A stretch of DNA of 64,000 nucleotides from Saccharothrix deserti (lineage in GTDB: Bacteria; Actinomycetota; Actinomycetes; Mycobacteriales; Pseudonocardiaceae): positions 1-64,000 of the forward strand of contig NZ_VKAB01000048.1 in NCBI RefSeq assembly GCF_009769385.1, in the 5' to 3' direction. Both the position numbers and the translations under genes were made by a program. This document shows, piece after piece, positions 27,094 to 35,115 of the stretch. Numbering within the stretch: the stretch's first letter is position 1; the number at the start of each line of letters is the position of its first letter. The notes under the pieces were generated by a model. That model ran no database searches. It saw only the letters and a program-made list of their open reading frames with translations, and was not told where the DNA came from.

Positions 27094-27990
27094 TCATCGC
27101 AGGGTGAGTGGGATTTCGGATTCGACGCGGGTCAGCTTCTCCGGGTTGCGGACGTAGTAGAGACCGGTGATGCGGGCGCCCTCGACGCGAACCGCGATGA
27201 CGCCGTCGAGCTCGCCGTCGACGCGGAGAACGAGTGCCGGGCTGCCGTTGACGACGGTCGGGCCAACGGTGAGCGTGGCATCGGTCTTGGTGAGGCCGCC
27301 GACGATGAAGCGGCCCACCTTGTCTGCGCCGGTGATCGGCCGCGGTGAGGCCTGCTTGATGCCGCCGCCGTCGCTGATGGCGACGACCTCGGGGGCGAGC
27401 ACGTCGAGCAGGCCCTGCAGGTCCCGGGTTTCCAGCGCCCGCTGGAACGCCGCCAGAGCGGCCCGGGTCTGGCTCTGGGTGACCACATGGCGCGGGTGGC
27501 GGGCTTCGACGTGGCGGCGGGCGCGGTGGGCGATCTGGTGGACGGCCGCAGGGGTTTTGTCGACGGCGACTGCGATCTCGTCGTAGCCGATGCCGAAGGC
27601 CTCACGCAGCACGAACACGGCGCGCTCGGTCGGCGACAGTGTCTCCAGGACGAGCATGAGCGCCATCGACACGCTCTCGGCGAGCTCGACGTCCTCGGCC
27701 ACGTCCGGCGCGGTCAGCAGCGGCTCCGGCAGCCAGGAACCGACATAGGCCTCCCTGCGTCGCTTCAGCGTGCGCAGCCGGTTGAGCGACAGGCGGGTCG
27801 TGATCCGGACCAGGTACGCGCGCTGGTCGCGCACCCGCCCCGCGTCGGCCTCGACCCACCGCAGCCAGGTCTCCTGGAGGACGTCCTCGGCGTCGGCCGC
27901 CGAGCCGAGCATCTCGTAGGCGACGGTGAACAGCAGGTTGCGGTGGGCGACGAACACCTCAGTCGACCGGGCCGTGGCGTAGTCGCTCAT
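27094..27990 (-). CDS. ECF41-group RNA polymerase sigma factor (SigJ-like)
   Basis: A 298-residue sigma factor. Region 2: LFTVAYEMLGSAADAEDVLQ and ETWLRWVEADAG. Region 4: LETLSPTERAVFVLREAFG then YDEIAVAVDKTPAAVHQIAHR. The C-terminal SnoaL-like domain ends in VRNPEKLTRV, the NPDKL motif of the ECF41 group, which modulates sigma activity. I chose ATG 27990 (MSDYATAR, GGAG upstream); the frame continues to 28068. It lies 212 bases downstream of a flavin oxidoreductase on the same strand, the partner arrangement known for ECF41, and that gene is the expected target. Confidence 0.92.
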   Translation of the reverse strand: MSDYATARSTEVFVAHRNLLFTVAYEMLGSAADAEDVLQETWLRWVEADAGRVRDQRAYLVRITTRLSLNRLRTLKRRREAYVGSWLPEPLLTAPDVAEDVELAESVSMALMLVLETLSPTERAVFVLREAFGIGYDEIAVAVDKTPAAVHQIAHRARRHVEARHPRHVVTQSQTRAALAAFQRALETRDLQGLLDVLAPEVVAISDGGGIKQASPRPITGADKVGRFIVGGLTKTDATLTVGPTVVNGSPALVLRVDGELDGVIAVRVEGARITGLYYVRNPEKLTRVESEIPLTLR

Positions 27991-28202
27991 AGCCGGACGC
28001 TCTCCTTCGCGGCCGGCCCCCGGTTGCCCACCGCCTTCACGCGTTACATCCACAACGTCCTCTTTCACTGATGGCCGTCCGATCCGATCCCGCCGGGTTT
28101 AGTGCGATCGAGAGTGAGACACCTCCCGCCGCACGGCACGCAGCCCAGATCCGCTCACAATCGACCGGACCGGGCCATCGACACGTGGCGCAGGCTGCCC
28201 GT

Positions 28203-29387
28203 TCAGCGGGGAGCCGGCGCCTCGCCGCACTTGGCCCGCAGCCGCTGCCGGCGCTTGGCATCCTTGAACTTCCATGTGTACGAACCGGGCTTGCGCGCCT
28301 CGTGGGCCAGATGCTCGATCAAGCCCGTGTAACTGCTCTCCTTGACCTTCCCGGCAAGGCGGCCACCGATGGAGAACCTGTTCGCGGTGTCGTCCTTGGA
28401 GGCGAGCTGCACGGTGGCGACGCGCCGCCCCAGGCTGACGCACAGGCCGAAGAACCCCACATCGACAAACGCGGGTTGCTCACCGGCGATCCGGGCCAGC
28501 ACCGTGTCAGCGGCGTGCGCGCCCAGCGGGTTCGCGGCCTGGCAACTCATCCGCAGCGGCAGGTCCGACGGCGCCGCCGAATCCCCGGCCGCGACAATGC
28601 GCACGTCGTCCACGCTCGTCAAGGTCTCGTCCGTGAGCAGGCGACCGGCGGCGTCGACACTCAACCCGCTGCGCACCGCCAGGTCCGGCACACCGAACCC
28701 GGCGGTCCAGATGGTCACCGCGCTCGGCAACTCGCGGCCGCCACTGAGCTGCACGGCATCACGCGCCACAGCCGTCACTTTCGTGCCGGGACCGTCGAGC
28801 ACCGTCACCCCGAGCTTGGCCAGCCGCTTGGCAACCGAGCGTCGAACCCGAGGATGCAGATACGGGCCGAGCACACCGCCACACACCAGCGTCACAGTGC
28901 GGCCCGCCTCCGCCAACTCAGCGGCGACCTCGATGCCGAGCATCCCGGCACCGACCACCGTCACCGCCGCCGCGGGCGCGGCGCCCAGGACCGGCCGCAG
29001 CCGCTGCACCTCCTCCAAAGTGGCGATCGGGTAGGCGAACTCTGCCCCTCCGGGCACTCCCGGTTCGGCGCTGCCACTGCCCACCGCATAAATCAGGTAG
29101 TCGTAGCCAACCGTGCCGCCCGACGCCAACGCCACGCCGCGCTCGGCCACCTCGATCCGCGTCGCGGTGTCGACGACCAGCCTGACGCGCTCGCCCAGGA
29201 CTTCCTCGTAATCGACGACCGCGTCGCCGGACCCGCCCACCACCTGATGCAGGCGGATCCGATGGACGAAGGCCGGGCGCGGGTTGATCAGGGTCACGGT
29301 CACGTCGTCACGCTGGGTGAGGCGATTGGCCGCCATCACACCCGCGTATCCACCGCCGATCACGACCACCTCGGTGTTCTTGCTCAT
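28203..29387 (-). CDS. NDH-2-like NAD(P)/FAD-dependent oxidoreductase (ECF41 partner)
   Basis: A 394-residue pyridine-nucleotide-disulphide-type oxidoreductase. The N-terminal FAD site is EVVVIGGGYAGVMAANRL; a second NAD(P) Rossmann motif reads VTVVGAGMLGIEVAAELAEAG; the FAD-closing segment is DVRIVAAGDSAAP. Hydrophobic patches near the C-terminus (YTGLIEHLAHEARKPGSYTW) resemble type-II NADH dehydrogenases and carotenoid-type reductases. Start ATG 29387 was chosen over an in-frame ATG at 29426. It precedes the ECF41 sigma gene and is a probable member of its small regulon. The electron acceptor is unknown. Confidence 0.88.
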   Translation of the reverse strand: MSKNTEVVVIGGGYAGVMAANRLTQRDDVTVTLINPRPAFVHRIRLHQVVGGSGDAVVDYEEVLGERVRLVVDTATRIEVAERGVALASGGTVGYDYLIYAVGSGSAEPGVPGGAEFAYPIATLEEVQRLRPVLGAAPAAAVTVVGAGMLGIEVAAELAEAGRTVTLVCGGVLGPYLHPRVRRSVAKRLAKLGVTVLDGPGTKVTAVARDAVQLSGGRELPSAVTIWTAGFGVPDLAVRSGLSVDAAGRLLTDETLTSVDDVRIVAAGDSAAPSDLPLRMSCQAANPLGAHAADTVLARIAGEQPAFVDVGFFGLCVSLGRRVATVQLASKDDTANRFSIGGRLAGKVKESSYTGLIEHLAHEARKPGSYTWKFKDAKRRQRLRAKCGEAPAPR

Positions 29388-29617
29388 GGTGTCTCCCTCG
29401 TTTCCGGAAGGTCGACCACAAGACACCGCGTGAACGAACGTTCTGACAGCGTGTAAGACAGATCACTCCGCAGACGCGGGCTTGGTGACTGGCAGGGCTC
29501 TCAGCGCGTGACGGCAGCGAGCCGCTGCACGGTGTCCGCACGCGACTGGTGGCTCCGAAGCCCGGGAGCGGTTCATCGCAGCGCAGGTGCCGAGCCTGGC
29601 CGTGGTCGGCGTCGGGT

Positions 29618-29830
29618 CACCACTGGGTGATGAGCGGCGTGTCCGGTTCGTGCTGCCCCCAGGCTTCGGCGAGGCGGGGCGAGGCGGGTGGGGGCGGCGA
29701 TGCCGCGCACGGTCGCGATCTTGCCGCCTGTGATGTCGAACATCACGGCGCCGACGACCTGGTCGCCAGCCGGTACGCCAGCGAGGCCGGCCGGTTCCGA
29801 CTGGTGTCGAACCGACTGGTATCGAAGCGA
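29618..29830 (-). pseudogene. C-terminal remnant of a second ECF41-like sigma factor
   Basis: The minus strand encodes VPAGDQVVGAVMFDITGGK then IATVRGIAAPTRLA. After one extra C (run of four at about 29675) it continues RLAEAWGQHEPDTPLITQW and a stop. This is the distinctive ending of SigJ/ECF sigma factors with SnoaL domains ('GVAAPARL...AWRxHEPxxPLIxQW'). Regions 2 and 4 are missing. It occupies the same downstream position relative to the second oxidoreductase as the intact sigma gene does to the first. Confidence 0.7.
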
Positions 29831-29867
29831 CCAGTAGCGGTGCTGTCCACGCGGACCCCCTAGGCGG

Positions 29868-31080
29868 CTACGCGACCGCCTTCTCGGCGGATGCATCCGG
29901 CGCGGTGGCCAGGCGGCGCTTGCGCTTGGGCAGGCCGAAGGTCGGGTGCGAGATGGCCCACAGCGCGATCTTGTTGATGCCCTCCTTGACCAGCGCGGCC
30001 TTCCGGCCGCCCACATACTTCGGCTTTGCTTGCGCTTCGTCGTCGACCATCTGCAGGATCCCGTCCCGCCGCCCGAGGGTGATGTGGTTGCCCGAGTAGA
30101 CCAGCTTGGTGTTCGCAATCTTGCGGCCTGTCAGGCGTCCCACGACCGCGTCCACGGCCTGCCGGCCGGTGTAGCCGGCCGGTGTAGCCGGCCGAACCGC
30201 AGGACATCGGCAGCGGCCGGTCGTTGTCGCCGATGGCGTAGACGCTGTCGCCGGCGGCGTAGACGTTCGGGTGCGAGACCGACCGCATGGTGCGATCGAC
30301 GACGATCTGACCGTTCTCGGTGACCTCCAGCCCGCTGGCGGCGGCGATGGGGTTGACCGCGAACCCGGCCGTCCACACGGTTGCGTCGGACGCCAGGGCG
30401 GTGCAGTCGGCGCACAGCACCCGCGTCGCTTCGACGGCTTCGACGCTGGTGTGCTCCAGGACGGTGATGCCCAGCCGGTCGTAGACCTGGCGCAGGTGGC
30501 TGCGGGCCCCGGGCGAGAGCCGGGCGCCCAGCTCGCCGCGGGCGACCAGCGCCACCGACAGGCCCGGCCGGGATTCGGCGATCTCGGTGGCGGTCTCGAT
30601 GCCGGTCAACCCGTCGCCGACGACCAGCACCCTCCCGCCTTCGCCCCGCCTGCCCAGGCTGTCCAGGCGCTCGCGCAGGCGCAGCGCCGCCGGACGACTG
30701 GTGACGTGGAAGGCGTGCTCGGCCACGCCGGGGACGCCGTGGTCGGCGACGTGGCTGCCGAGCGCGTAGAGAAGCGTGTCGTAGCCGAGCTCGCCGCCGC
30801 CGTCGGCGTCGGCCACGGCGACGACCTGGCGCTCGGGGTCGACGGCGGTGACACGGGCCAGGCGCAGCCGTATCCCCGTGCCCGCGAAAACGTCGGCGAG
30901 CTTTCGAACCTCGATCTCCCGGCCGGCCGCGAGCTGGTGCAGCCGCATCCGCTCGACGAAGTCCGGCTCAGCGTTGACCACGGTGATCTCGGTGTCCGCC
31001 GAGGACAGCCTGCGGGCCATGATCCCGGCCACGTAGGCCCCGGCGTAGCCGGCGCCGAGGACGATGATGCGGTGCTTCAT
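29868..31080 (-). pseudogene. NDH-2-like oxidoreductase broken by a 13-bp tandem duplication
   Basis: A paralogue of the 28203 gene. From ATG 31080: IIVLGAGYAGAYVAGIMARR, VLVVGDGLTGIETATEIAES, NVYAAGDSVYAIGDNDRPLP, then MSCGSAGYTGR. At that point the 13 bases GCCGGCCGGTGTA are present twice (30161-30173 and 30174-30186), throwing the frame. Removing one copy joins GYTGR to AVDAVVGRLTGRKIANTKLV and KYVGGRKAALVKEGINKIAL through the natural stop at 29868, giving 399 residues. Everything else looks intact, so this is a recent loss or a phase-variable site. Confidence 0.9.
30161..30186. repeat. 13-bp tandem duplication disrupting the oxidoreductase
   Basis: GCCGGCCGGTGTA twice in direct tandem, followed by a partial third copy (GCCGGCC). 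The unit is not a multiple of three, so expansion or contraction switches the reading frame. Confidence 0.9.
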
Positions 31081-31179
31081 GTGTTGCTCCTGTCGGTTCG
31101 CTTGCTCTCGATGAGTTGAGCGAAACGGCGCCCCGATTGCTGACAGGAGCTGCTATGGCATGGGTCACAGAGCGGCAGG

Positions 31180-31249
31180 AGCGCCGCCCGACGATGCTCG
31201 CGACGCCGAGGCGGCGCAGATGCAGGCCGAGCTGAACGAGGTGATCTGA
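31180..31249 (+). pseudogene. C-terminal scrap of a DUF2975-like membrane protein
   Basis: The frame ARDAEAAQMQAELNEVI ends at TGA 31247-31249, overlapping the ATG of the next gene. DUF2975 membrane proteins end this way ('AAxMRxELDEVV') and are followed by a small XRE regulator. The membrane part is missing. Confidence 0.5.
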
Positions 31250-31471
31250 TGCCGATCATCGTCGACATCGACGTCATGCTCGCCAAACCGGAAGATGTCC
31301 GTGGGCGAATTCGCCGAACGCGTCGGCATCACACCCGCCAACCTGGCCGTGCTGAAGGATGGCCGCGCCAAGGCCGTTCGCTTCACCATCCTCGCCGCAC
31401 TCCGCGAAGCCCTCGACTGCCAGCCCGGCGACTTGCTGCGCTGGGAGACCGCGGACTCCGCGGGCGCGTGA
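31249..31471 (+). pseudogene. Small XRE-family regulator, frameshifted
   Basis: ATG 31249 gives MPIIVDIDVMLAK; after one inserted C (AAACCGG instead of AAACGG, about 31290) the frame continues MSVGEFAERVGITPANLAVL, KDGRAKAVRFTILAALREAL, DCQPGDLLRWE. This is the compact Cro/CI-type regulator (about 74 residues) paired with DUF2975 proteins. Without the extra base the protein would be complete. Confidence 0.75.
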
Positions 31472-31589
31472 TGGCCACGGGCCACCGAGACTCGTGCCGG
31501 CGGTCGCCTTGCTCGCGGTGCTCTACCCACTGGACTCGGCCCTGACCGGTCAACGGTCAGCCCGCGACCCAACCACCACCTGAGGTCCA

Positions 31590-31685
31590 GCAGCACCCTG
31601 CCGCGGTACACGGCCTCGGCACCCGCAGACTGCTACGCACCCGGATGCTCGGCGGCCTCGTCAACGAGTACAGACATGCCGCTTG
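31590..31685 (+). pseudogene. IS transposase C-terminal scrap
   Basis: The frame reads TRRLLRTRMLGGLVNEYRHAA then stop, matching the 'RRPVLGGLxNEYxxAA' tail of the integrase-type transposases elsewhere in the window. No terminal repeat is convincing. Confidence 0.5.
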
Positions 31686-31689
31686 ACCA

Positions 31690-32040
31690 GCAACGACGAC
31701 TTTTCGAGCGGCACACGGTCGACAGGGATACCGGCCAACCGGTGATCACTCCTGCGCCAGCGACGTCCCAGGATCTCATGTCGCCCGCAGCACGACACTG
31801 TAAGTCTGACTCATCTGTGCGGCAAGCAGCCTCGAACGGGCAGTCGGCGGCTTCGGCACCACGTCGACCGGGCCATGCAGACCTGGAAATTTTCAAGTCC
31901 ACCCTGCTCCTACCTTGACTTCAGCGGCACGTGACCGCTGTCATTGTGCACTGGAGGCGGTCGGGGGCATCGGCCTAATCCAGGCGCAAGTCGGACACAG
32001 GCTGCCCGATCGACCGCCGTGAAGAGTCAGACGCATTCTT
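31690..32040. other. Non-coding stretch, nothing recognised
   Basis: About 350 bases between the IS scrap and the lectin fragment. Short open frames exist on both strands, but none has a domain, ribosome site or repeat that I recognise. Confidence 0.4.
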
Positions 32041-32248
32041 GATCCAGATCCGCCCTCGGACGTCACCGGCGGGTGCACGACGCAGTGGAGCAGTCCATGA
32101 CAGCCAAGACCCGAGGTCTCGCGCCCCGTCCCCGCGCCGCCACCGCCCGGCCGCCGTGCGGTGCGACCTATGTCGCGACCGGGCCTCCGCACGACAACGT
32201 CCTCAACGGCAACGTCCAGGTCAGCGGCGGCACCTGGCCGACGGCGGC

Positions 32249-32385
32249 ACGACGGTCGGCGCGCTGCGCGCGGCGGGTGCGGGCAAGCGCCTGGAAGTCA
32301 ACGGCGCGTCGACCACCGATGGCGCGAAGGTCATCCTGTGGACCTGCCACAGCGGTAGCAACCAGCAGTGGGCCTTGGTGTGGGC
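32249..32385 (+). pseudogene. Ricin B-type (CBM13) lectin fragment
   Basis: The frame reads LRAAGAGKRLEVNGASTTDG and then AKVILWTCHSGSNQQWALV, one beta-trefoil repeat with its QxW motif. The same module is intact in the GH62 protein at 46.5 kb. An ATG at 32098 followed by a basic stretch could be the remains of its signal peptide. The catalytic part is missing. Confidence 0.65.
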
Positions 32386-32508
32386 CGATCGTGAACACCA
32401 GGCCCGTCCCGCCGGCGATCACTCCGACCACCCTGTGAGGTGTATCCGACATGTGCCGATCGACGACCTCGTCCGCCCGGGAATCCGAAGCCCGAGGATC
32501 CACTCGCC

Positions 32509-32766
32509 ATGACCACGTTTGAGCCGGCGGGATCGACCATGTCGCCCGTCGCGGAGGACGTGGACGCGGTGGACCTCGAACCCACGGCCGCGACACTACG
32601 ACTGCTGCAGCTCATGCGCACGGGGGCGATCGACGAGACCATCGCACGGGAGTTGGGGGTCAGCCTCCGCACCGTGCACCGCCGGATCACGCGCCTCCAG
32701 AACCTGCTGGGCGTGTGTTCGCGCTTCCAGCTGGGCGTGATCGCCTGCGAACGCGGCTGGGTGTGA
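32509..32766 (+). CDS. Small helix-turn-helix protein (LuxR-like C-terminal domain only)
   Basis: An 85-residue frame from ATG 32509. It contains DLEPTAATLRLLQLMRTGA then IDETIARELGVSLRTVHRRI and NLLGVCSRFQLGVIACERGW, the DNA-binding end of a LuxR/TrmB-like regulator. Full-length relatives have about 200 further N-terminal residues, so this may be a truncated gene or a free-standing DNA-binding protein. It sits between two lectin-repeat fragments and was probably brought there by rearrangement. No ribosome site is obvious. Confidence 0.55.
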   Translation: MTTFEPAGSTMSPVAEDVDAVDLEPTAATLRLLQLMRTGAIDETIARELGVSLRTVHRRITRLQNLLGVCSRFQLGVIACERGWV

Positions 32767-32779
32767 CGTGGGACGGTTC

Positions 32780-32852
32780 GACGCCGGCGGCGGCCTCGTC
32801 ATCCGGTGGCCGGCCGACTCCGGCACCAACCAGCAGTGGCGACTGGTCGCCT
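32780..32852 (+). pseudogene. Second ricin-type lectin repeat scrap
   Basis: The frame GGLVIRWPADSGTNQQWRLV is another CBM13 QxW repeat. With the piece at 32249 it suggests one lectin-bearing enzyme was split by an insertion or rearrangement carrying the helix-turn-helix frame. Confidence 0.55.
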
Positions 32853-33168
32853 TGCGATCCCCGCCGTCGCGCGGCCGAGGGCGAAGTCGAAGCGCTTAGA
32901 CACGTAACACGCCCGCACCGAGAAGAGGCTCGATGAAATCGCTGACCGCCGACCCTGCCGGTGTCGGACGGCGTGCCGCCCACGACGTGGCCGCGTTCAC
33001 CACCGACCGTCCCCCTGCCGGTGGCGTGGGGCCTGTTCGTACGGCCTTCGCCGCGGGCGCCGGCCCGCTCGCACGCATCGCCGCGCGGCAGGTCGGCGCG
33101 TCGGCGGCGCGTCCCGGCGAGGTCGTCGGCAGCGGTCTCCTCAGGCGGCGACACGCGGCGGGGCGGGC

Positions 33169-34143
33169 GTGATGGCCGAGCCGTGGTTCGCCGAACGGGC
33201 GTCGCTGGGTCGCTCCGGTGTCACCGTGACCAGGCTGGGCCTGGGCACCTCACCGCTCGGCGGGCTGTCCTCGCCGGTCGACGCGGACGAGGCGCGAGCG
33301 GCGCTGGAGGCGGCGTGGGACGCGGGCATCCGCTTCTTCGACACCGCACCGCACTACGGGGCCGGCCAGGCGGAGCGGCGCCTCGGCGCGTTCCTCTCCG
33401 ATCGGCCGCGCGCGGATTTCGCCGTGTGCACCAAGGTCGGTCGGCTGTTGGTGCCCGGCGACGCGCCGCCCGGCGACTGGGGTTTTTACGGCGATCCGGG
33501 CTTGGTCAGGGTGAACGACTACAGCGCCGAAGGCGTCTACCGCTCGCTGGCGGACAGCCTGGAGCGGTCGGGCCTCGACGCGTTCGAGGTCGTCCTGATC
33601 CACGACCCCGACCACCACTGGGAGGAAGCGGTGACCGGGGCGTACCCGGCGCTGGAACGGCTGCGCGCCGAAGGTGCGGTGCGTGCCATCGGGGCGGGCA
33701 TGAACCAGGTGGAGATGCTCACCCGCTTTGTCGCCGAAACCGACATCGACTGCCTGCTCCTGGCCGGCCGGTATTCGCTGCTGGACCGGAGCGCGGCCGA
33801 CGAACTGCTTCCGCTGTGCGCGTCGCGCGGTGTCGGTGTGCTGGTCGGGGGCGTGTTCAACAGCGGCATCCTCGTGAACCCGGCGGCCGGGGCCAACTAC
33901 AACTACGCCCCGGCGTCCGACGACGTCCTGCGGCGTGCTCGCACCCTGGCCGCGCGGTGCGCGGCGCACGGCGTCCCCCTCTCCGCCGCGGCGATGAGGT
34001 TCCCGCTGCGCCACCCCGCCGTGGCTGGTGTCGTCATCGGCGCCCGGAGCACCCGGCAGATCACCGCGAACGTCGCGGACGCGCGGATGCCGATCCCCGA
34101 GGAACTGTGGGCCGAACTCGACCTGCCGATGGACGCGATGTGA
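33169..34143 (+). CDS. Aldo/keto reductase, L-fucose/D-threo-aldose dehydrogenase type
   Basis: A 324-residue intact aldo/keto reductase. Early marks: LGLGTSPLGGL, then GIRFFDTAPHYGAGQAERRLG with the catalytic Asp and Tyr. Catalytic Lys in DFAVCTKVGRLL, and VYRSLADSLERSGLDAFEVV then LIHDPDHHWEEAV, typical of L-fucose dehydrogenases. VVIGARSTRQI is the cofactor loop. These enzymes oxidise C1 of L-fucose or related aldoses with NAD(P). GTG 33169 and ATG 33172 are both possible. Its neighbours are remnants of GH31 and GH42 genes, so it probably belonged to a sugar-utilisation operon. Confidence 0.85.
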   Translation: MMAEPWFAERASLGRSGVTVTRLGLGTSPLGGLSSPVDADEARAALEAAWDAGIRFFDTAPHYGAGQAERRLGAFLSDRPRADFAVCTKVGRLLVPGDAPPGDWGFYGDPGLVRVNDYSAEGVYRSLADSLERSGLDAFEVVLIHDPDHHWEEAVTGAYPALERLRAEGAVRAIGAGMNQVEMLTRFVAETDIDCLLLAGRYSLLDRSAADELLPLCASRGVGVLVGGVFNSGILVNPAAGANYNYAPASDDVLRRARTLAARCAAHGVPLSAAAMRFPLRHPAVAGVVIGARSTRQITANVADARMPIPEELWAELDLPMDAM

Positions 34144-34205
34144 GCCGTGCCCGATGTGGTCGAATCGTCAACGCTGCTGATGACGGTGCCCGCCGTCGTC
34201 CTGCT

Positions 34206-34304
34206 GGTGGCCTTCGACTACGTGCCGCTGCCGCTCCGATCGAACGCATCCCGCTGTTCCTGCGTGACGACGCACGCCTGCCGTTGCGCGAGGAGCGGGC
34301 ATGA
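34206..34304 (+). pseudogene. C-terminal scrap of a GH31 glycosidase
   Basis: The frame RAAAAPIERIPLFLRDDARL then PLREERA ends at TGA 34302-34304. 'APIxRIPLFxRxGAxLPL' is the usual C-terminal signature of GH31 alpha-xylosidases/alpha-glucosidases. Its stop overlaps the next gene's ATG by 4 bases, a relic of an operon. The piece just upstream (VPAVVLLVAFDYVPL) recalls a sugar ABC permease but is too short to call. Confidence 0.55.
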
Positions 34305-34693
34305 CGGCTCGCGACCTGACTCACCGGCTCGGCGGGCTCGCCTTCGGCGGTGACTGCAACCCCGGGCAGTGGGACGAACCGGTGTGGGAGCAGGACGACG
34401 GGTTGATGCGCCGGGCGCGGGTCGACCAGGCCACGGTCGGCGTGTTCTCCTGAGCCCTGCCGGAACCCGAGGAAGGCCGTTACGACTTCGCCTGGCTCGA
34501 CGCCGTGGCGGGCACGGCGTTCGGCGCGGACCGCGCCCGTTCGCTCGGTGTGGAGGCCGTCACCCGGGGGTTCGTGGCGGTTCGTGATCAACCACGGCGC
34601 CGAAACCGTCGCCCTCCCCCAGCCCACGCACGACCTGCTCCGCGACCGGCCGTCGCGGAACTCCCGCCCGGCGGCTGTGCCGTGCTGCGATGA
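34301..34693 (+). pseudogene. GH42 beta-galactosidase remnant with nonsense mutation and internal deletion
   Basis: ATG 34301 opens MTARDLTHRLGGLAFGGDCN, close to the GH42 start 'RLGGLAFGGDYNPEQWPE'. Codon 51 is TGA at 34451-34453, where GH42 proteins have Trp in 'VGVFSWALLEPEEGRYDF'; the text continues ALPEPEEGRYDFAWLD. At about 34540 it jumps to the C-terminal end (GVEAVTRG, FVINHGAETVALPQP, then, frameshifted, AVAELPPGGCAVLR). Some 550 residues with both catalytic Glu are gone. Confidence 0.75.
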
Positions 34694-34695
34694 AA

Positions 34696-34730
34696 CCCGC
34701 CGGTCACGACGAATCGCCGTGGCCGGCGGG
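34696..34730. terminator. Hairpin terminator after the GH42 remnant
   Basis: CCCGCCGGTCACG pairs with CGTGGCCGGCGGG (13 pairs, one G-T) around a 9-base loop, three bases after the stop codon at 34691-34693. Confidence 0.65.
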
Positions 34731-34927
34731 CCCTTCGCCGTCCTCGAACCGGCGAGGCAGGCGCCCGGTTCAACCGGCTGCTGCTCGACCGGCTCGACGG
34801 GAACGCATCACCCGCGTGGTGCGGTTCCGGGCCGCCGTGCGGTCGCTGCGCGAAGCGCGAGGAGGCCGTCGCGGGCTGTCGTCCGTTCCCGGTGACGCGC
34901 GCCGATGATCCCGGCCCGACCGCCTGT

Positions 34928-34941
34928 TGTGAACGTTCACA
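34928..34941. promoter_or_regulatory. LacI-family operator (distal) of the GH2 gene
   Basis: TGTGAACGTTCACA is a perfect 14-bp palindrome with the central CG typical of LacI/GalR operators. It lies 175 bases upstream of the GH2 start. Confidence 0.7.
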
Positions 34942-35065
34942 TCCCAATTTGGCGGACTGGTCCGATGACGGCGACCTCAAGGTCACAGAGCAGTCATTCG
35001 ATGCACGTTCCCAGCAGGTCAGGGTGGCAACAATATGCCAAGTGCAGCAGTTCCCCTGCCCATCA

Positions 35066-35079
35066 TGTGAGCGATAACA
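35066..35079. promoter_or_regulatory. LacI-family operator (proximal) of the GH2 gene
   Basis: TGTGAGCGATAACA lies 36 bases upstream of the GH2 start codon, where it would overlap the promoter or early transcript. It differs by one base from the site at 48183 upstream of the GH62 gene. Confidence 0.75.
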
Positions 35080-35115
35080 TCCCGATCCCCCTCAATGGAG
35101 ACAGGGAGTCGCCCC

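Noticed and set aside
32933..33168. A small gene upstream of the aldose-dehydrogenase-like gene (MKSLTADPAGVGRRAAHDVA)
   Set aside because: The frame is open but Ala/Arg-rich, lacks a recognised domain, and ends over the next start. It may be a remnant but cannot be supported.
34147..34206. Start of a sugar ABC permease (VPAVVLLVAFDYVPL)
   Set aside because: Suggestive of an LplB-type N-terminus next to sugar genes, but only about 15 residues match, so it is not listed as a gene.
35095..35115. Upstream ATG at 35095 as the GH2 start
   Set aside because: The ATG at 35116 has GGGAG at proper spacing and directly begins a basic signal-peptide N-region.
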